The notes under the pieces were generated by a model. It did no database searches, was not told the DNA's origin, and worked only from the letters and a program-made list of their open reading frames with translations. Below are positions 8,335-15,152 of a DNA stretch of 15,152 nt, in pieces. The stretch is from Bacillota bacterium (lineage in GTDB: Bacteria > Bacillota > Clostridia > Acetivibrionales > DSM-1351). A program made the position numbers and the translations under genes. Each line of letters opens with the position of its first letter. Position 1 is the first letter of the stretch. The stretch is taken from the NCBI GenBank assembly GCA_023433945.1, contig JAEYTP010000054.1, positions 1-15,152 of the forward strand, read 5' to 3'.

Positions 8335-9228
8335 TCAATCTCCCCTCCTAACTGATAAGAATTTCCTGCTCAACAAGGTAATAATCAAAATAAACAAAAA
8401 CATTATAAGGCTCATTACAAGGGCTTTACTGAAGTACCATGATTGAAAGGCTGTGTTGTATATAACTATTCCGGCAGCCATAGTTGCATCGCCCGGTCCC
8501 CCTTGAGTAGTTATATAGAACATGTCAAACGCTCTCATAGAGCCTGCAAAGGATATAACTGCATTTATTTCTGTAGTCGTAATAGTCAGGGGAATAAATA
8601 TCTTTTTTAGGACTTGGAATTTTGTAGCCCCATCGATTTCAGCGGCCTCAAGAAGTTCTTTAGGTACTGCCTGGAGGGCTATCAGATATAACATCATTGT
8701 AAAACCTGCATATCTCCAAGTATTTGCTACTACCACAGCTCCCAGAGCCGTACTGTAATCTCCTATCCATGCACGCTGAAGGCTATCAAGACCAATCATC
8801 CTTAGAAATGAGTTTATGAGTCCCATATCCGGACTGTACATGAACATCCATAACAGACCTACTGCAGTAGCAGGCATAATTACAGGCATATATAATAGTA
8901 CTTTTAAAATACTCTGCAGTCTTTGTGCAGAATAATAGATGGCGTATGCCATGAGAAAACCAATGATTACCTGAAGTACAAGGGTATATATCGCAAATCT
9001 GAACGAAACCCACATACCGTGCCAGAATTCAGGTGAATCAGTAAAAACGTCTATGTAATTTCTTAAACCTATGAATTTAAACGTGTTTGAAAAGCCGCTC
9101 CAGTTAGTAAAACTTCTTATAAAACTGACTGCCATGGGACTTATAAGAAATGCCACAATTAAGATGGTTACTGGAGCTAAGAAAATATATCCTGCTATTT
9201 TCTTTTTTGTGTTATAGCTTATGTTCAT
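8335..9228 (-). CDS. CUT1-family ABC sugar permease (MalF/LacF/UgpA-like)
   Basis: This is the first membrane subunit of the importer, with six predicted transmembrane helices. The EAA loop ELLEAAEIDGATKFQVLKKI lies at residues 191-210, followed by the TQGGPGDAT segment (241-249) that is typical of MalF-type permeases. The N-terminus (KKKIAGYIFLAPVTILI) is standard for the family. I chose the ATG at 9228 (297 residues) because AAGGAG lies 8 bases upstream. An in-frame GTG at 9261 would add 11 residues, but it sits inside a strong hairpin and has no good ribosome binding site. The gene comes about 100 bases after the binding-protein gene and ends within the start region of the second permease. 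Confidence 0.93.
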   Translation of the reverse strand: MNISYNTKKKIAGYIFLAPVTILIVAFLISPMAVSFIRSFTNWSGFSNTFKFIGLRNYIDVFTDSPEFWHGMWVSFRFAIYTLVLQVIIGFLMAYAIYYSAQRLQSILKVLLYMPVIMPATAVGLLWMFMYSPDMGLINSFLRMIGLDSLQRAWIGDYSTALGAVVVANTWRYAGFTMMLYLIALQAVPKELLEAAEIDGATKFQVLKKIFIPLTITTTEINAVISFAGSMRAFDMFYITTQGGPGDATMAAGIVIYNTAFQSWYFSKALVMSLIMFLFILIITLLSRKFLSVRRGD

Positions 9229-9254
9229 ATGCTTGTTCTCCTTGAGAAACTCGA

Positions 9255-9291
9255 GAAGCACAGAACTTTAATAAATATGTTACTGTGCTTC
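9255..9291 (-). promoter_or_regulatory. Intercistronic RNA hairpin between binding-protein and permease genes
   Basis: GAAGCACAG (9255-9263) and CTGTGCTTC (9283-9291) form a perfect 9-bp inverted repeat. Beyond a one-base bulge, AAC/GTT adds three pairs around a loop of about 12 bases. No T-run follows on the minus strand, so it does not look like a full terminator. Its place, after the binding-protein stop and before the permease ribosome binding site, fits a 3'-end stabiliser or partial terminator that keeps binding-protein mRNA more abundant than permease mRNA, as is known for other sugar transport operons. The function here is inference. Confidence 0.7.
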
Positions 9292-9330
9292 CCATCATTT
9301 ATCTTGTTCTAGATATTAGTGATTCTGCTG

Positions 9331-10698
9331 CTATTCCTTGGATTTATCGTAAGTTTCAAATTCTTTCTTGAACACTTCACAATATTTGTCCACAGCTTCT
9401 TCTGCTGTAACATCATTTTTAAAGAAGTATTCTGACATGGCTATCCATCTGTTATCATCATTTTTTGTATAGTCAGGACTTGGGGAATCAGGCTGGAAGT
9501 TTTCAAACACCTTCATGATCTGTGTCTGTACCGGATCTTTAGTTTGTAAGCCTTTTACAACTCCTGAGCAACCTGTCTCTTCCACCCACATTGATTGAAC
9601 TTCGTTTGAGGTAAGATGTTTCAAAAGTTCTACTGATTCCTTAGGGTTCTCTGTTGACGCAGCTACAAAAAATCCATCAAAGCTTCCGCCTACAAGAGGT
9701 ACATTTCCCAATTCCTTATATGATGGTAATGCTGCAGCACCAAGTTTGAAGCTAACTGTCTGCTTTATGGAATTATACTCATTGTTATTTGCAAATATGG
9801 CAGCAACCTTGCCAGAGACAAACGCAGCCTGCATTTCCTCTCTTGTCATGGAGATACTGTTTTTCATGATATAACCTTTATCCGAGTATTCCTTTGTCAA
9901 CTCATATGACCTTATATATGTCTGTTTGAATGTATCGTTGATTAGTCTGTATTTTTTCCATTGGTCATCGGTATTCATTTTGTGTTTAAGAATTTGCTCA
10001 CCTTGTGCAAGGGTATTAATGAAGGTAGCAAATGCGTAGCCCTGAGGTTTACCTGCCAGTCCTAAAAGTGATGCACCTTGTTCCTTTAACTTCTCAGCTG
10101 CTGCCGGAATATCCTCAACATATTGTGGGAAAGCCACACCTGCTTTGTCCATCAAATCCTGATTATAGAATAGCGTATAACAGGTGCCTTTGAAAGGAAT
10201 GGCGTAGAGCTTTCCGTCTACAGTTCCTGGAACAAGTTCATTTTCATTAAGGAAAGTACCCTTCCAGTCATCAGTCATATAAGAGCTAAGATCCAAAGCT
10301 TGATTATTTGCTGAAAACATATTTACTGAATGTGGCCACATAAATGACACATCAGGTTGATCGTTGCTCGCGATCCTGGTTTGAAGCACTTTAATTACCT
10401 GATCCCATGGTGTAACATCTACTTGCACTTTTACATTTGGGTTCTTATCTTCAAAAGATTTTATACTCTTGGTCATTGTAGCCTCGTATTCGGGCCAGAT
10501 ATACAGGAATTTGAGTTCTACAGGCTCAGCTTTTGTTTCTTCTTTTGTTACCTCAGCATTTGCCGTCTCTTGAGCTGTTGTACCCGCAATGGTGCTTGTA
10601 GCAGTATCGGTGTTGCTTCCGCACCCAGCCAGGGAAACTACAAATACTAGGGCTAACGCCAGTGAAAGAATAGTTTTTAACACTCTTGTCTTAAACAT
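9331..10698 (-). CDS. Extracellular sugar-binding lipoprotein of ABC transporter (SBP family 1)
   Basis: This is the substrate receptor of the importer. From the ATG at 10698 it has 455 residues: a basic start (MFKTRVLK), a hydrophobic core, and the lipobox LAGC with Cys26 as the lipid anchor. A Thr/Ala/Glu/Lys-rich linker follows (27-60), then an SBP_bac_1-type fold with features such as ELKFLYIWPEY (61-71), SFEDKNPNVKVQV (81-93), LYAIPFKGTCYTLFYNQDLM (164-183) and, near the end, VGGSFDGFFVAA and NPKESVELLKHL. An in-frame ATG at 10713 precedes it, but that codon lies at the front of the GGGAGG ribosome binding site, which sits seven bases before the ATG at 10698, so the shorter start is preferred. 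It follows the response-regulator gene by 96 bases and leads the transport genes. The sugar bound cannot be predicted; the family mostly binds oligosaccharides. Confidence 0.93.
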   Translation of the reverse strand: MFKTRVLKTILSLALALVFVVSLAGCGSNTDTATSTIAGTTAQETANAEVTKEETKAEPVELKFLYIWPEYEATMTKSIKSFEDKNPNVKVQVDVTPWDQVIKVLQTRIASNDQPDVSFMWPHSVNMFSANNQALDLSSYMTDDWKGTFLNENELVPGTVDGKLYAIPFKGTCYTLFYNQDLMDKAGVAFPQYVEDIPAAAEKLKEQGASLLGLAGKPQGYAFATFINTLAQGEQILKHKMNTDDQWKKYRLINDTFKQTYIRSYELTKEYSDKGYIMKNSISMTREEMQAAFVSGKVAAIFANNNEYNSIKQTVSFKLGAAALPSYKELGNVPLVGGSFDGFFVAASTENPKESVELLKHLTSNEVQSMWVEETGCSGVVKGLQTKDPVQTQIMKVFENFQPDSPSPDYTKNDDNRWIAMSEYFFKNDVTAEEAVDKYCEVFKKEFETYDKSKE

Positions 10699-10794
10699 TT
10701 TAAATCCTCCCATAAATTGTTTTTATGATTTAATGATAATAACGGAGGAGCTTTTTTTATATGAGATAGAATTACGATATGGTTTGTTTTTTTA
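10699..10794 (-). promoter_or_regulatory. Leader of binding-protein gene with possible RBS-sequestering fold
   Basis: On the minus-strand RNA, UCCUCC (10749-10744) is complementary to the GGAGGA of the ribosome binding site (10710-10705). Between them, CAUAAA-AACAA-UUUAUG (10727-10711) can form a small hairpin that abuts the ribosome binding site. The long-range pairing is only six base pairs across 33 bases, so a translation-control switch is a suggestion. No terminator for the regulator gene and no near-consensus promoter was found in this gap. Confidence 0.35.
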
Positions 10795-12330
10795 TTATGA
10801 TTGGTAATCACCCGGAAGGACTCCCGTATGTTTTTTAAAGACCTGGCTGAAATAACGCGCATCACTATAGCCTACCTGTTGAGCCACTTCATAGGTCTTA
10901 TACCTGAGGCTTTTCAACAGTTCTTTCGCCTTGTTTATACGAATTTCCGTAAGCTTGTCTAAAAAAGTAGAACCCGTTTCCACCTTGAATAGAAAGCTCA
11001 AATGATTTGGTGTAATGAATACACGCTCTGCAACAGAAGAAAGTGTGGCGGTTTGGTATTCCTTCTCCATATACATTATAGCGGCATTTATTATTCTTTT
11101 TCCAGTTGCCTCATCCTCAGACCATATGTAACTTGCCATGTCTTCAACAAATTCCTTAACATAAGTTTTTACATCTGACAAAGTTCCTTGTGAAGTAACT
11201 TCATCAGGAATACTTCTATCTCCAGCTCCATGTATTGTTTCAATCCCCTTAGATTCCACTACCCTTTTTTCAAGATTAACAAGCAGCCTTACTACAGCAT
11301 CTAAAACAATTCTTGGTTCGAGAGCACCGTTTTCATTCATATCTGAAAAAAACTTGTCAACAGACCTTTCCAGGTCTGTTTTACTCTTATCCAGAAGAGC
11401 TCTGAATATATAGTATTCAGCTTTTGAAGAAGTATTGTACACTCTTGAAAATGCCATGTTGTCATTATAGTAGATAATTCTGCCTTTTCCCATGTGGAAC
11501 TTATGCTTAAGAGCTATATATGCCTGGGAAAATGAGACTCTTATTACTTCCAGGGTTGTGGATTTTTTCCCTACACCTATTGTAATAGCAAATGGAAGTT
11601 CCTTTGCAGCTTCAATGAATACCTTATCTATTACAAACCTGTTCTTCCATGAAAACAGCAGTCCAAGTGCTGAGTCCCTTACTTGAAAAATAATGCCGAA
11701 GGGCTTTGCTTTATTCTGTAAATAAGTCCTGTATTCGTTTTTATATTCCACCCTCAGGATATCCATTTCTATCAATGCTACCGCCGGGCTTTCAAAATTC
11801 ATATCAACCCCCATTAATTCCAGCTTTTTAATCGCATCTCTTGAATTCTCTTCATTAATAATCCTAAGAAGTAATTCATCTATGGCCGCTGATTCTCCCA
11901 TCTCGGCCTTAAAAGCCATGACAATTTCCCTGGCCTTTTTTTCATTTTCCTCGCTAATTTTATTTTTTATAGCTTTTAGGATTTCAATAAAATCCGGCCT
12001 ATATACAGGTTTTAATATATACTCCAGTACCCCTTCCTTAATCGCTCTTCTGGCATATTCAAAGTCTGAATATCCACTTAATAGTATAACCTTTGTATCT
12101 GGGTAGGTTTCTCTAATTATCTTGCTCACTTCGAGTCCATCCATCCCCTGCATTTTAATATCAAGTACCACAAGACCTGGTTTCAGAGAACTAATTACTT
12201 CAAGCCCAGTTTTTCCGTTGTTTGCCTCTCCTATAACAGTAAAGCCTATGGACTTCCATGGGATAGTCTCTTTCAAACCCTTTCGGATAACTTCATCATC
12301 ATCAATTAGAACAACACTTATTGGTTTCAT
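10795..12330 (-). CDS. Two-component response regulator, REC-AraC (YesN-like)
   Basis: This 511-residue protein has an N-terminal receiver domain (about 1-120): the acidic pocket VLIDDDE (7-13), phospho-acceptor Asp57 in LVVLDIKM, Ser85 in LLSGYSD and Lys107 in ILKP. A middle region of about 290 residues has no named motif, as is usual for YesN-type regulators. A C-terminal AraC-type domain (about 420-511) has two helix-turn-helices (LSSVAERVFITPNHLSFLFK and TYEVAQQVGYSDARYFSQVF). Phosphorylated by the adjacent kinase, it is expected to activate transcription of the transport and glycosidase genes. Its ATG shares one base with the kinase stop (TAATG), with GGGAGG just upstream, so the two are translationally coupled. 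Proteins of this type commonly control pectin and hemicellulose use in Firmicutes. Confidence 0.93.
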   Translation of the reverse strand: MKPISVVLIDDDEVIRKGLKETIPWKSIGFTVIGEANNGKTGLEVISSLKPGLVVLDIKMQGMDGLEVSKIIRETYPDTKVILLSGYSDFEYARRAIKEGVLEYILKPVYRPDFIEILKAIKNKISEENEKKAREIVMAFKAEMGESAAIDELLLRIINEENSRDAIKKLELMGVDMNFESPAVALIEMDILRVEYKNEYRTYLQNKAKPFGIIFQVRDSALGLLFSWKNRFVIDKVFIEAAKELPFAITIGVGKKSTTLEVIRVSFSQAYIALKHKFHMGKGRIIYYNDNMAFSRVYNTSSKAEYYIFRALLDKSKTDLERSVDKFFSDMNENGALEPRIVLDAVVRLLVNLEKRVVESKGIETIHGAGDRSIPDEVTSQGTLSDVKTYVKEFVEDMASYIWSEDEATGKRIINAAIMYMEKEYQTATLSSVAERVFITPNHLSFLFKVETGSTFLDKLTEIRINKAKELLKSLRYKTYEVAQQVGYSDARYFSQVFKKHTGVLPGDYQS

Positions 12331-14123
12331 TAGTAGTCCTCCCTGACATCTGTTGGTATTGTAATTATTACAGTTGTACCTATCCCCAGTTGGCTTTCTA
12401 CTCTAAATATTCCTTTCCCCTCATAACAAAGTTCGATTCTCTGTGCAATATTCCATAGGGCATATCCTGATTTTTTACTGTTCTGAGGCTTTTCCAGACA
12501 ATTTAAAAGCGTTTCTTCATTCATGCCAACGCCATTATCACTTACCTTAAAGACCATATAACCTTTTTCGCCCATACCGGTAATAATAATCTTACAATTT
12601 TTATTAATCTTTTCAAAAGCGTGATACATACTGTTTTCAACAATAGGTTGAAAAAGAAACTTGATAACAGGGCAGTCCAATATACTTTGGTCCACATCTA
12701 TTGTTATTTCCAGCATATTATTATATCTTTGCTGCTGTATCCTCATATAGTTTTGCAGATTATCCATTTCATTTCTTACTGTAGTCATAGTAGACTCTGC
12801 ATCAAGGCTAAACCTTAGAATTTTTGACAAAGTTGTCACCGTATAAGCAATATTATCCGCGTATATAGAATTGGCCATCCAATTAACTGTGTCTAAAGTG
12901 TTATACAGAAAATGGGGGTTAACTTGTGCTTGTAGTGCAAGAAATTGTGCCTCGGCTTTCTCAATATTAGCCTTCCTCTCACTTTCTATCAGAGACCTTA
13001 TGTGCTTCAGCATTTTGTTAAAACCCTTTGCCAGGTCTCCAACTTCGTCCCCTGCTTCGGTATCTATTCTTACATTAAAATCTCCATTCCCCACTTCTTT
13101 CATTTTCTCCTGCATTTGCTTGATAGGTCGCGATATGGTTAGAGAAAGTGCCGCGGATACAAATATGGCAGCTATAATACAGCCCAGCATAATGCAAACT
13201 ATTATAGTCAGCATTCTATATGTACTTTGCATCAGATATGAATATGGAACTGCATATACAAGAAACCAATCACTGTTTTCTATCCTGCAGGCAGTAAGCT
13301 GCATAAGGCTTTTATCAACCTCTGTACGAACTGTTTCACTTTCATTCCCATGTAATCCTTGAAAATAATCAAGGACACCCTTATCTATGTAACTTCCGAT
13401 GGTGGACTTATCCTTTGCCGAAATTATCCTTCCATTCGAATCAACAATCTGCAGAAAACCCTTTTCCGGTATTTCGCTAAAGTAAATATTGTCCAGCTCG
13501 TCCTCATATATTGTAATAGTCAACACGCCCTGTACAATATTGAATCCTCTTTTTACTACTCTAGAAGAAAGCGAGATTACTGGCCTTTTCATTGTCCTCT
13601 TGAACAAATCTGTGCCCCCGTCCCACAAAATTTCCCCTGAACTATTTATAAGACTGCTATATTTAGCATTTAGTTTATAATTATCTACAGGAAGTTCAAC
13701 ACCTGCTGAAAAAGGCTGATTAATTTGTTCAGGGAAAAAAGAAATACTTGATATGTACCTATTGTTGTTTATATGGGATGATAAATAGCCTTCTATTCTG
13801 TTTCTCTGGTTAATTAGGGTTATAAACTGGCTGGGCTCGTTTTCATCCAGTTTCAACATCTCGGAATAGTCCTCCTGAATTTCGCTCGAAAAGGAGATAT
13901 CAGTAATTTTTTGATTATATTTACTCACAAAGTTATTAATATTTACAGCAAGCTGGTTTGTAATATTTTTAGAGTACCTGATGTTTTCATCCTGTACATT
14001 GTTATATGAAATATAAAAAGCTATTGTTCCGACAATAATCAATGGGACTGTTGCAAGAATCATAAAAAAGAAAATAAGCCTATGACGGATTTTCCATGTT
14101 CTTAAATTAATGAAATCAAACAT
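12330..14123 (-). CDS. Sensor histidine kinase (YesM-like)
   Basis: From the ATG at 14123 the protein has 597 residues. Transmembrane helix 1 (about 15-38) and helix 2 (about 304-329) bracket an extracellular sensor of about 265 residues, probably a dCache-like fold. HAMP follows (about 328-380, SRPIKQMQEKM...VGDLAKGFNKML). The His_kinase domain has the motif ALQAQVNPHFLYNTLD with phospho-acceptor His404, and the HATPase domain has FQPIVENSMYHAF (491-503), SDNGVGM (528-534) and GYALWNI (553-559). This is the LytS/YesM class, which lacks a standard HisKA helix pair. An ATG seven codons upstream (14144) is in frame, but AGGGGG at the right distance from 14123 favours the shorter start. It is the first gene of the locus and likely senses an extracellular sugar or a liganded binding protein, then phosphorylates the adjacent regulator. 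Confidence 0.93.
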   Translation of the reverse strand: MFDFINLRTWKIRHRLIFFFMILATVPLIIVGTIAFYISYNNVQDENIRYSKNITNQLAVNINNFVSKYNQKITDISFSSEIQEDYSEMLKLDENEPSQFITLINQRNRIEGYLSSHINNNRYISSISFFPEQINQPFSAGVELPVDNYKLNAKYSSLINSSGEILWDGGTDLFKRTMKRPVISLSSRVVKRGFNIVQGVLTITIYEDELDNIYFSEIPEKGFLQIVDSNGRIISAKDKSTIGSYIDKGVLDYFQGLHGNESETVRTEVDKSLMQLTACRIENSDWFLVYAVPYSYLMQSTYRMLTIIVCIMLGCIIAAIFVSAALSLTISRPIKQMQEKMKEVGNGDFNVRIDTEAGDEVGDLAKGFNKMLKHIRSLIESERKANIEKAEAQFLALQAQVNPHFLYNTLDTVNWMANSIYADNIAYTVTTLSKILRFSLDAESTMTTVRNEMDNLQNYMRIQQQRYNNMLEITIDVDQSILDCPVIKFLFQPIVENSMYHAFEKINKNCKIIITGMGEKGYMVFKVSDNGVGMNEETLLNCLEKPQNSKKSGYALWNIAQRIELCYEGKGIFRVESQLGIGTTVIITIPTDVREDY

Positions 14124-14185
14124 TTCCCTGTCCCCCTGTTTCACTGCGCTATTATAAATACCCTAATGCAGAAAATACCATATAT

Positions 14186-14215
14186 ATTATATATTGCCTA
14201 GTTTACTTAACGCAA
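14186..14215 (-). promoter_or_regulatory. Candidate promoter of the sugar locus
   Basis: On the minus strand, -35 TTGCGT (14215-14210), an 18-base spacer and a perfect -10 TATAAT (14191-14186) would start transcription near 14179, about 56 bases before the kinase ATG. A second TATAAT (14156-14151) has no good -35. An inverted repeat ATATTGC...GCAATAT (14191-14218) covers the spacer and -35 box and could be an operator. No catabolite-control (cre-like) site was recognised. Confidence 0.45.
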
Positions 14216-14218
14216 TAT

Positions 14219-14847
14219 TATATGCATTATTTCTAGCATCATATTTAATGGTAATTACTGCTACACTTATTGAACATGAGACAAATTTACTAAATGGTTG
14301 GTTTTTTTATTAATAATGTAAACCAGACAATGTTATAAATAAAAAATACAACCCACAAAATCAGTTTCGTTAACTTAGGCTACGAGCCCTATAATTCAAC
14401 ATTTTCCGATTATGAGAGTTGTATTCTATCATATTATTTTATATTCTTATTTACCAAAATATCTATCCAATAGACCCTTGAAGCCAGCGCCATGTCTTGC
14501 TTCGTCACGAGTGTTGTCCTATTTATAAGGGTTACAAGTTTCTAAATTTGAAATACACAGTATTTTACACAACAACAATACTCTGTTTTTCGCTCAAATT
14601 CCGGCAGTATAGGCAATACAGTTACTCTAGACTGTTGAAGTTTAGCAACGTCCTCAGCGGAACCGACCACAGACTTTAAATACTGTTGCTCTTTCTAACT
14701 TGTGAAAAGTTTGCCATAACCTTCATCTGATGAGCTTTTGTGCATAAAACAATTCATAATCATTCTATACATATCTTTTATTTTCCAGAAGATTTATAAT
14801 TGTTAACATACTCTATCGAGTAAATAGATACTATTCGGAGGTAGGCA
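14219..14847. other. Intergenic region with decayed sequence
   Basis: This stretch between the kinase promoter and the GNAT-like gene has no intact gene. At 14219-14446 I see only AT-rich sequence and a tiny stem (GGCT-ACG-AGCC, near 14379-14389). At 14447-14518 is a rubrerythrin-like C-terminal remnant. At 14542-14763 is a minus-strand frame interrupted by one stop. Confidence 0.5.
14447..14518 (-). pseudogene. Reverse-rubrerythrin C-terminal remnant
   Basis: Minus-strand codons from 14518 to the TAA at 14447-14449 read DNTRDEARHGAGFKGLLDRY plus FGK. This is the typical end of the reverse-rubrerythrin (NADH-peroxidase-type) ferritin-like domain, where the ExxRH residues bind a diiron centre. 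Directly upstream is an in-frame TAG, and no rubredoxin CxxC pairs or helical bundle are found in any frame nearby, so only the last 23 codons remain. It indicates a deleted or recombined oxidative-stress gene at this edge. Confidence 0.6.
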
Positions 14848-15152
14848 ATGAAAACATATCACCGTAATTATATTTATGAAAGTAAAGACTTCGAAAATTT
14901 ATGTAAATTCATTGTTCAGGATAACTCATTTAAGAAGGAATTTTTTGTTTGGCATATTGGACGTATTGTTGATTGGAAATATAATCTTTCAAATTTTAAA
15001 AGGCACTTTCCTAATAATTTCAATCAAGCTGCACATTTATGGTTTGATTATTTCCATAACCTTATTGGGTTTGTAATTTCAGAAGAGTTTGATAATGAAT
15101 TTACAATATTTCTAAAAAATCAATATTCATATTTATATCCAGAATTGCTAAA
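14848..15152 (+). CDS. GNAT-like acetyltransferase, N-terminal part (cut by window edge)
   Basis: A plus-strand frame of 101 complete codons runs from an ATG at 14848 and stays open at the right edge. The start has GGAGG (14837-14841) six bases upstream. The product begins MKTYHRNYIYESKDFENLCK and continues with GRIVDWKYN, LWFDYFHNLIGFVISEEFDN and the segment YSYLYPELL. The DW...LW...LIGFVISE pattern resembles the N-terminal half of two-part GNAT-family acetyltransferases of clostridia, in which the strand LIGFVIS precedes the acetyl-CoA site. The acetyl-CoA loop (RxxGxG/A) would lie outside the window, so the family is likely but unproven and the substrate is unknown. It is divergent from the sugar locus and probably unrelated to it. 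No near-consensus promoter was found; a TATAAT at 14794-14799 lacks a good -35. Confidence 0.6.
   Translation, partial: MKTYHRNYIYESKDFENLCKFIVQDNSFKKEFFVWHIGRIVDWKYNLSNFKRHFPNNFNQAAHLWFDYFHNLIGFVISEEFDNEFTIFLKNQYSYLYPELL

Noticed and set aside
12871..13362. 163-aa plus-strand open frame inside the histidine kinase
   Set aside because: It lies opposite a well supported kinase gene, has no ribosome binding site and no recognisable domain; it is a shadow frame.
14497..14679. Plus-strand 60-codon open frame in the right intergenic region
   Set aside because: No ribosome binding site and no family pattern; the opposite strand carries the rubrerythrin-like end.
1..15152. CRISPR array, tRNA, rRNA, insertion sequence or phage genes
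   Set aside because: No spaced direct repeats, cloverleaf, rRNA-like sequence, transposase motif or terminal inverted repeats were seen by eye on either strand.

Overview
The window is AT-rich, with short gaps, strong GGAGG-type ribosome binding sites and Firmicutes-type regulators. It most likely comes from an anaerobic clostridium, perhaps a plant-polysaccharide degrader of the Ruminiclostridium or Lachnoclostridium kind. The genus is inference: there is no rRNA or other marker gene here.

Almost the whole window (about 14.1 kb down to 0.83 kb) is one minus-strand carbohydrate-utilisation locus, read from right to left. It holds a YesM-type sensor histidine kinase (12330-14123), a YesN-type REC-AraC response regulator (10795-12330), a lipoprotein sugar-binding protein (9331-10698), two CUT1-type permeases (8335-9228 and 7517-8332), a 1025-aa GH106-like (alpha-L-rhamnosidase-like) enzyme without a signal peptide (4412-7489), a trehalase-fold GH37-like enzyme without a signal peptide (3187-4422), and a secreted 698-aa protein with a GH42-like layout and a C-terminal galactose-binding-like domain (898-2994). 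A strong intrinsic terminator (835-869) closes the locus. Several junctions overlap or nearly touch, so most of the set is probably one transcript. No transporter ATPase is encoded here; CUT1 systems commonly share an MsmK/MsiK-type ATPase encoded elsewhere.

Proposed logic (inference): the kinase senses an extracellular sugar signal and the regulator activates the operon. The secreted protein binds or trims a polysaccharide outside the cell. The ABC system imports oligosaccharides, and the two cytoplasmic glycosidases dismantle them. The GH106-like enzyme and the AGA-YXIM-like domain point to a rhamnose- or galactose-containing plant glycan such as a pectin side chain, but the substrate is not proven by sequence.

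The flanks look like a turnover zone. To the left are a partial aminoglycoside-phosphotransferase-like kinase gene cut by the window edge (1-366) and a frameshifted remnant of an AraC-family DNA-binding domain (546-828). To the right, a roughly 700-base region without an intact gene holds the last 23 codons of a reverse-rubrerythrin-like gene (14447-14518) and a stop-interrupted reading frame. A partial plus-strand GNAT-like acetyltransferase gene (from 14848) runs off the right edge.

The most interesting points are the secreted GH42-like protein without a recognisable catalytic Asn-Glu, the trehalase-fold enzyme that keeps the catalytic residues but lacks the glycine-rich lid of true trehalases, and RNA hairpins placed between the binding-protein and permease genes and over the binding-protein ribosome binding site.
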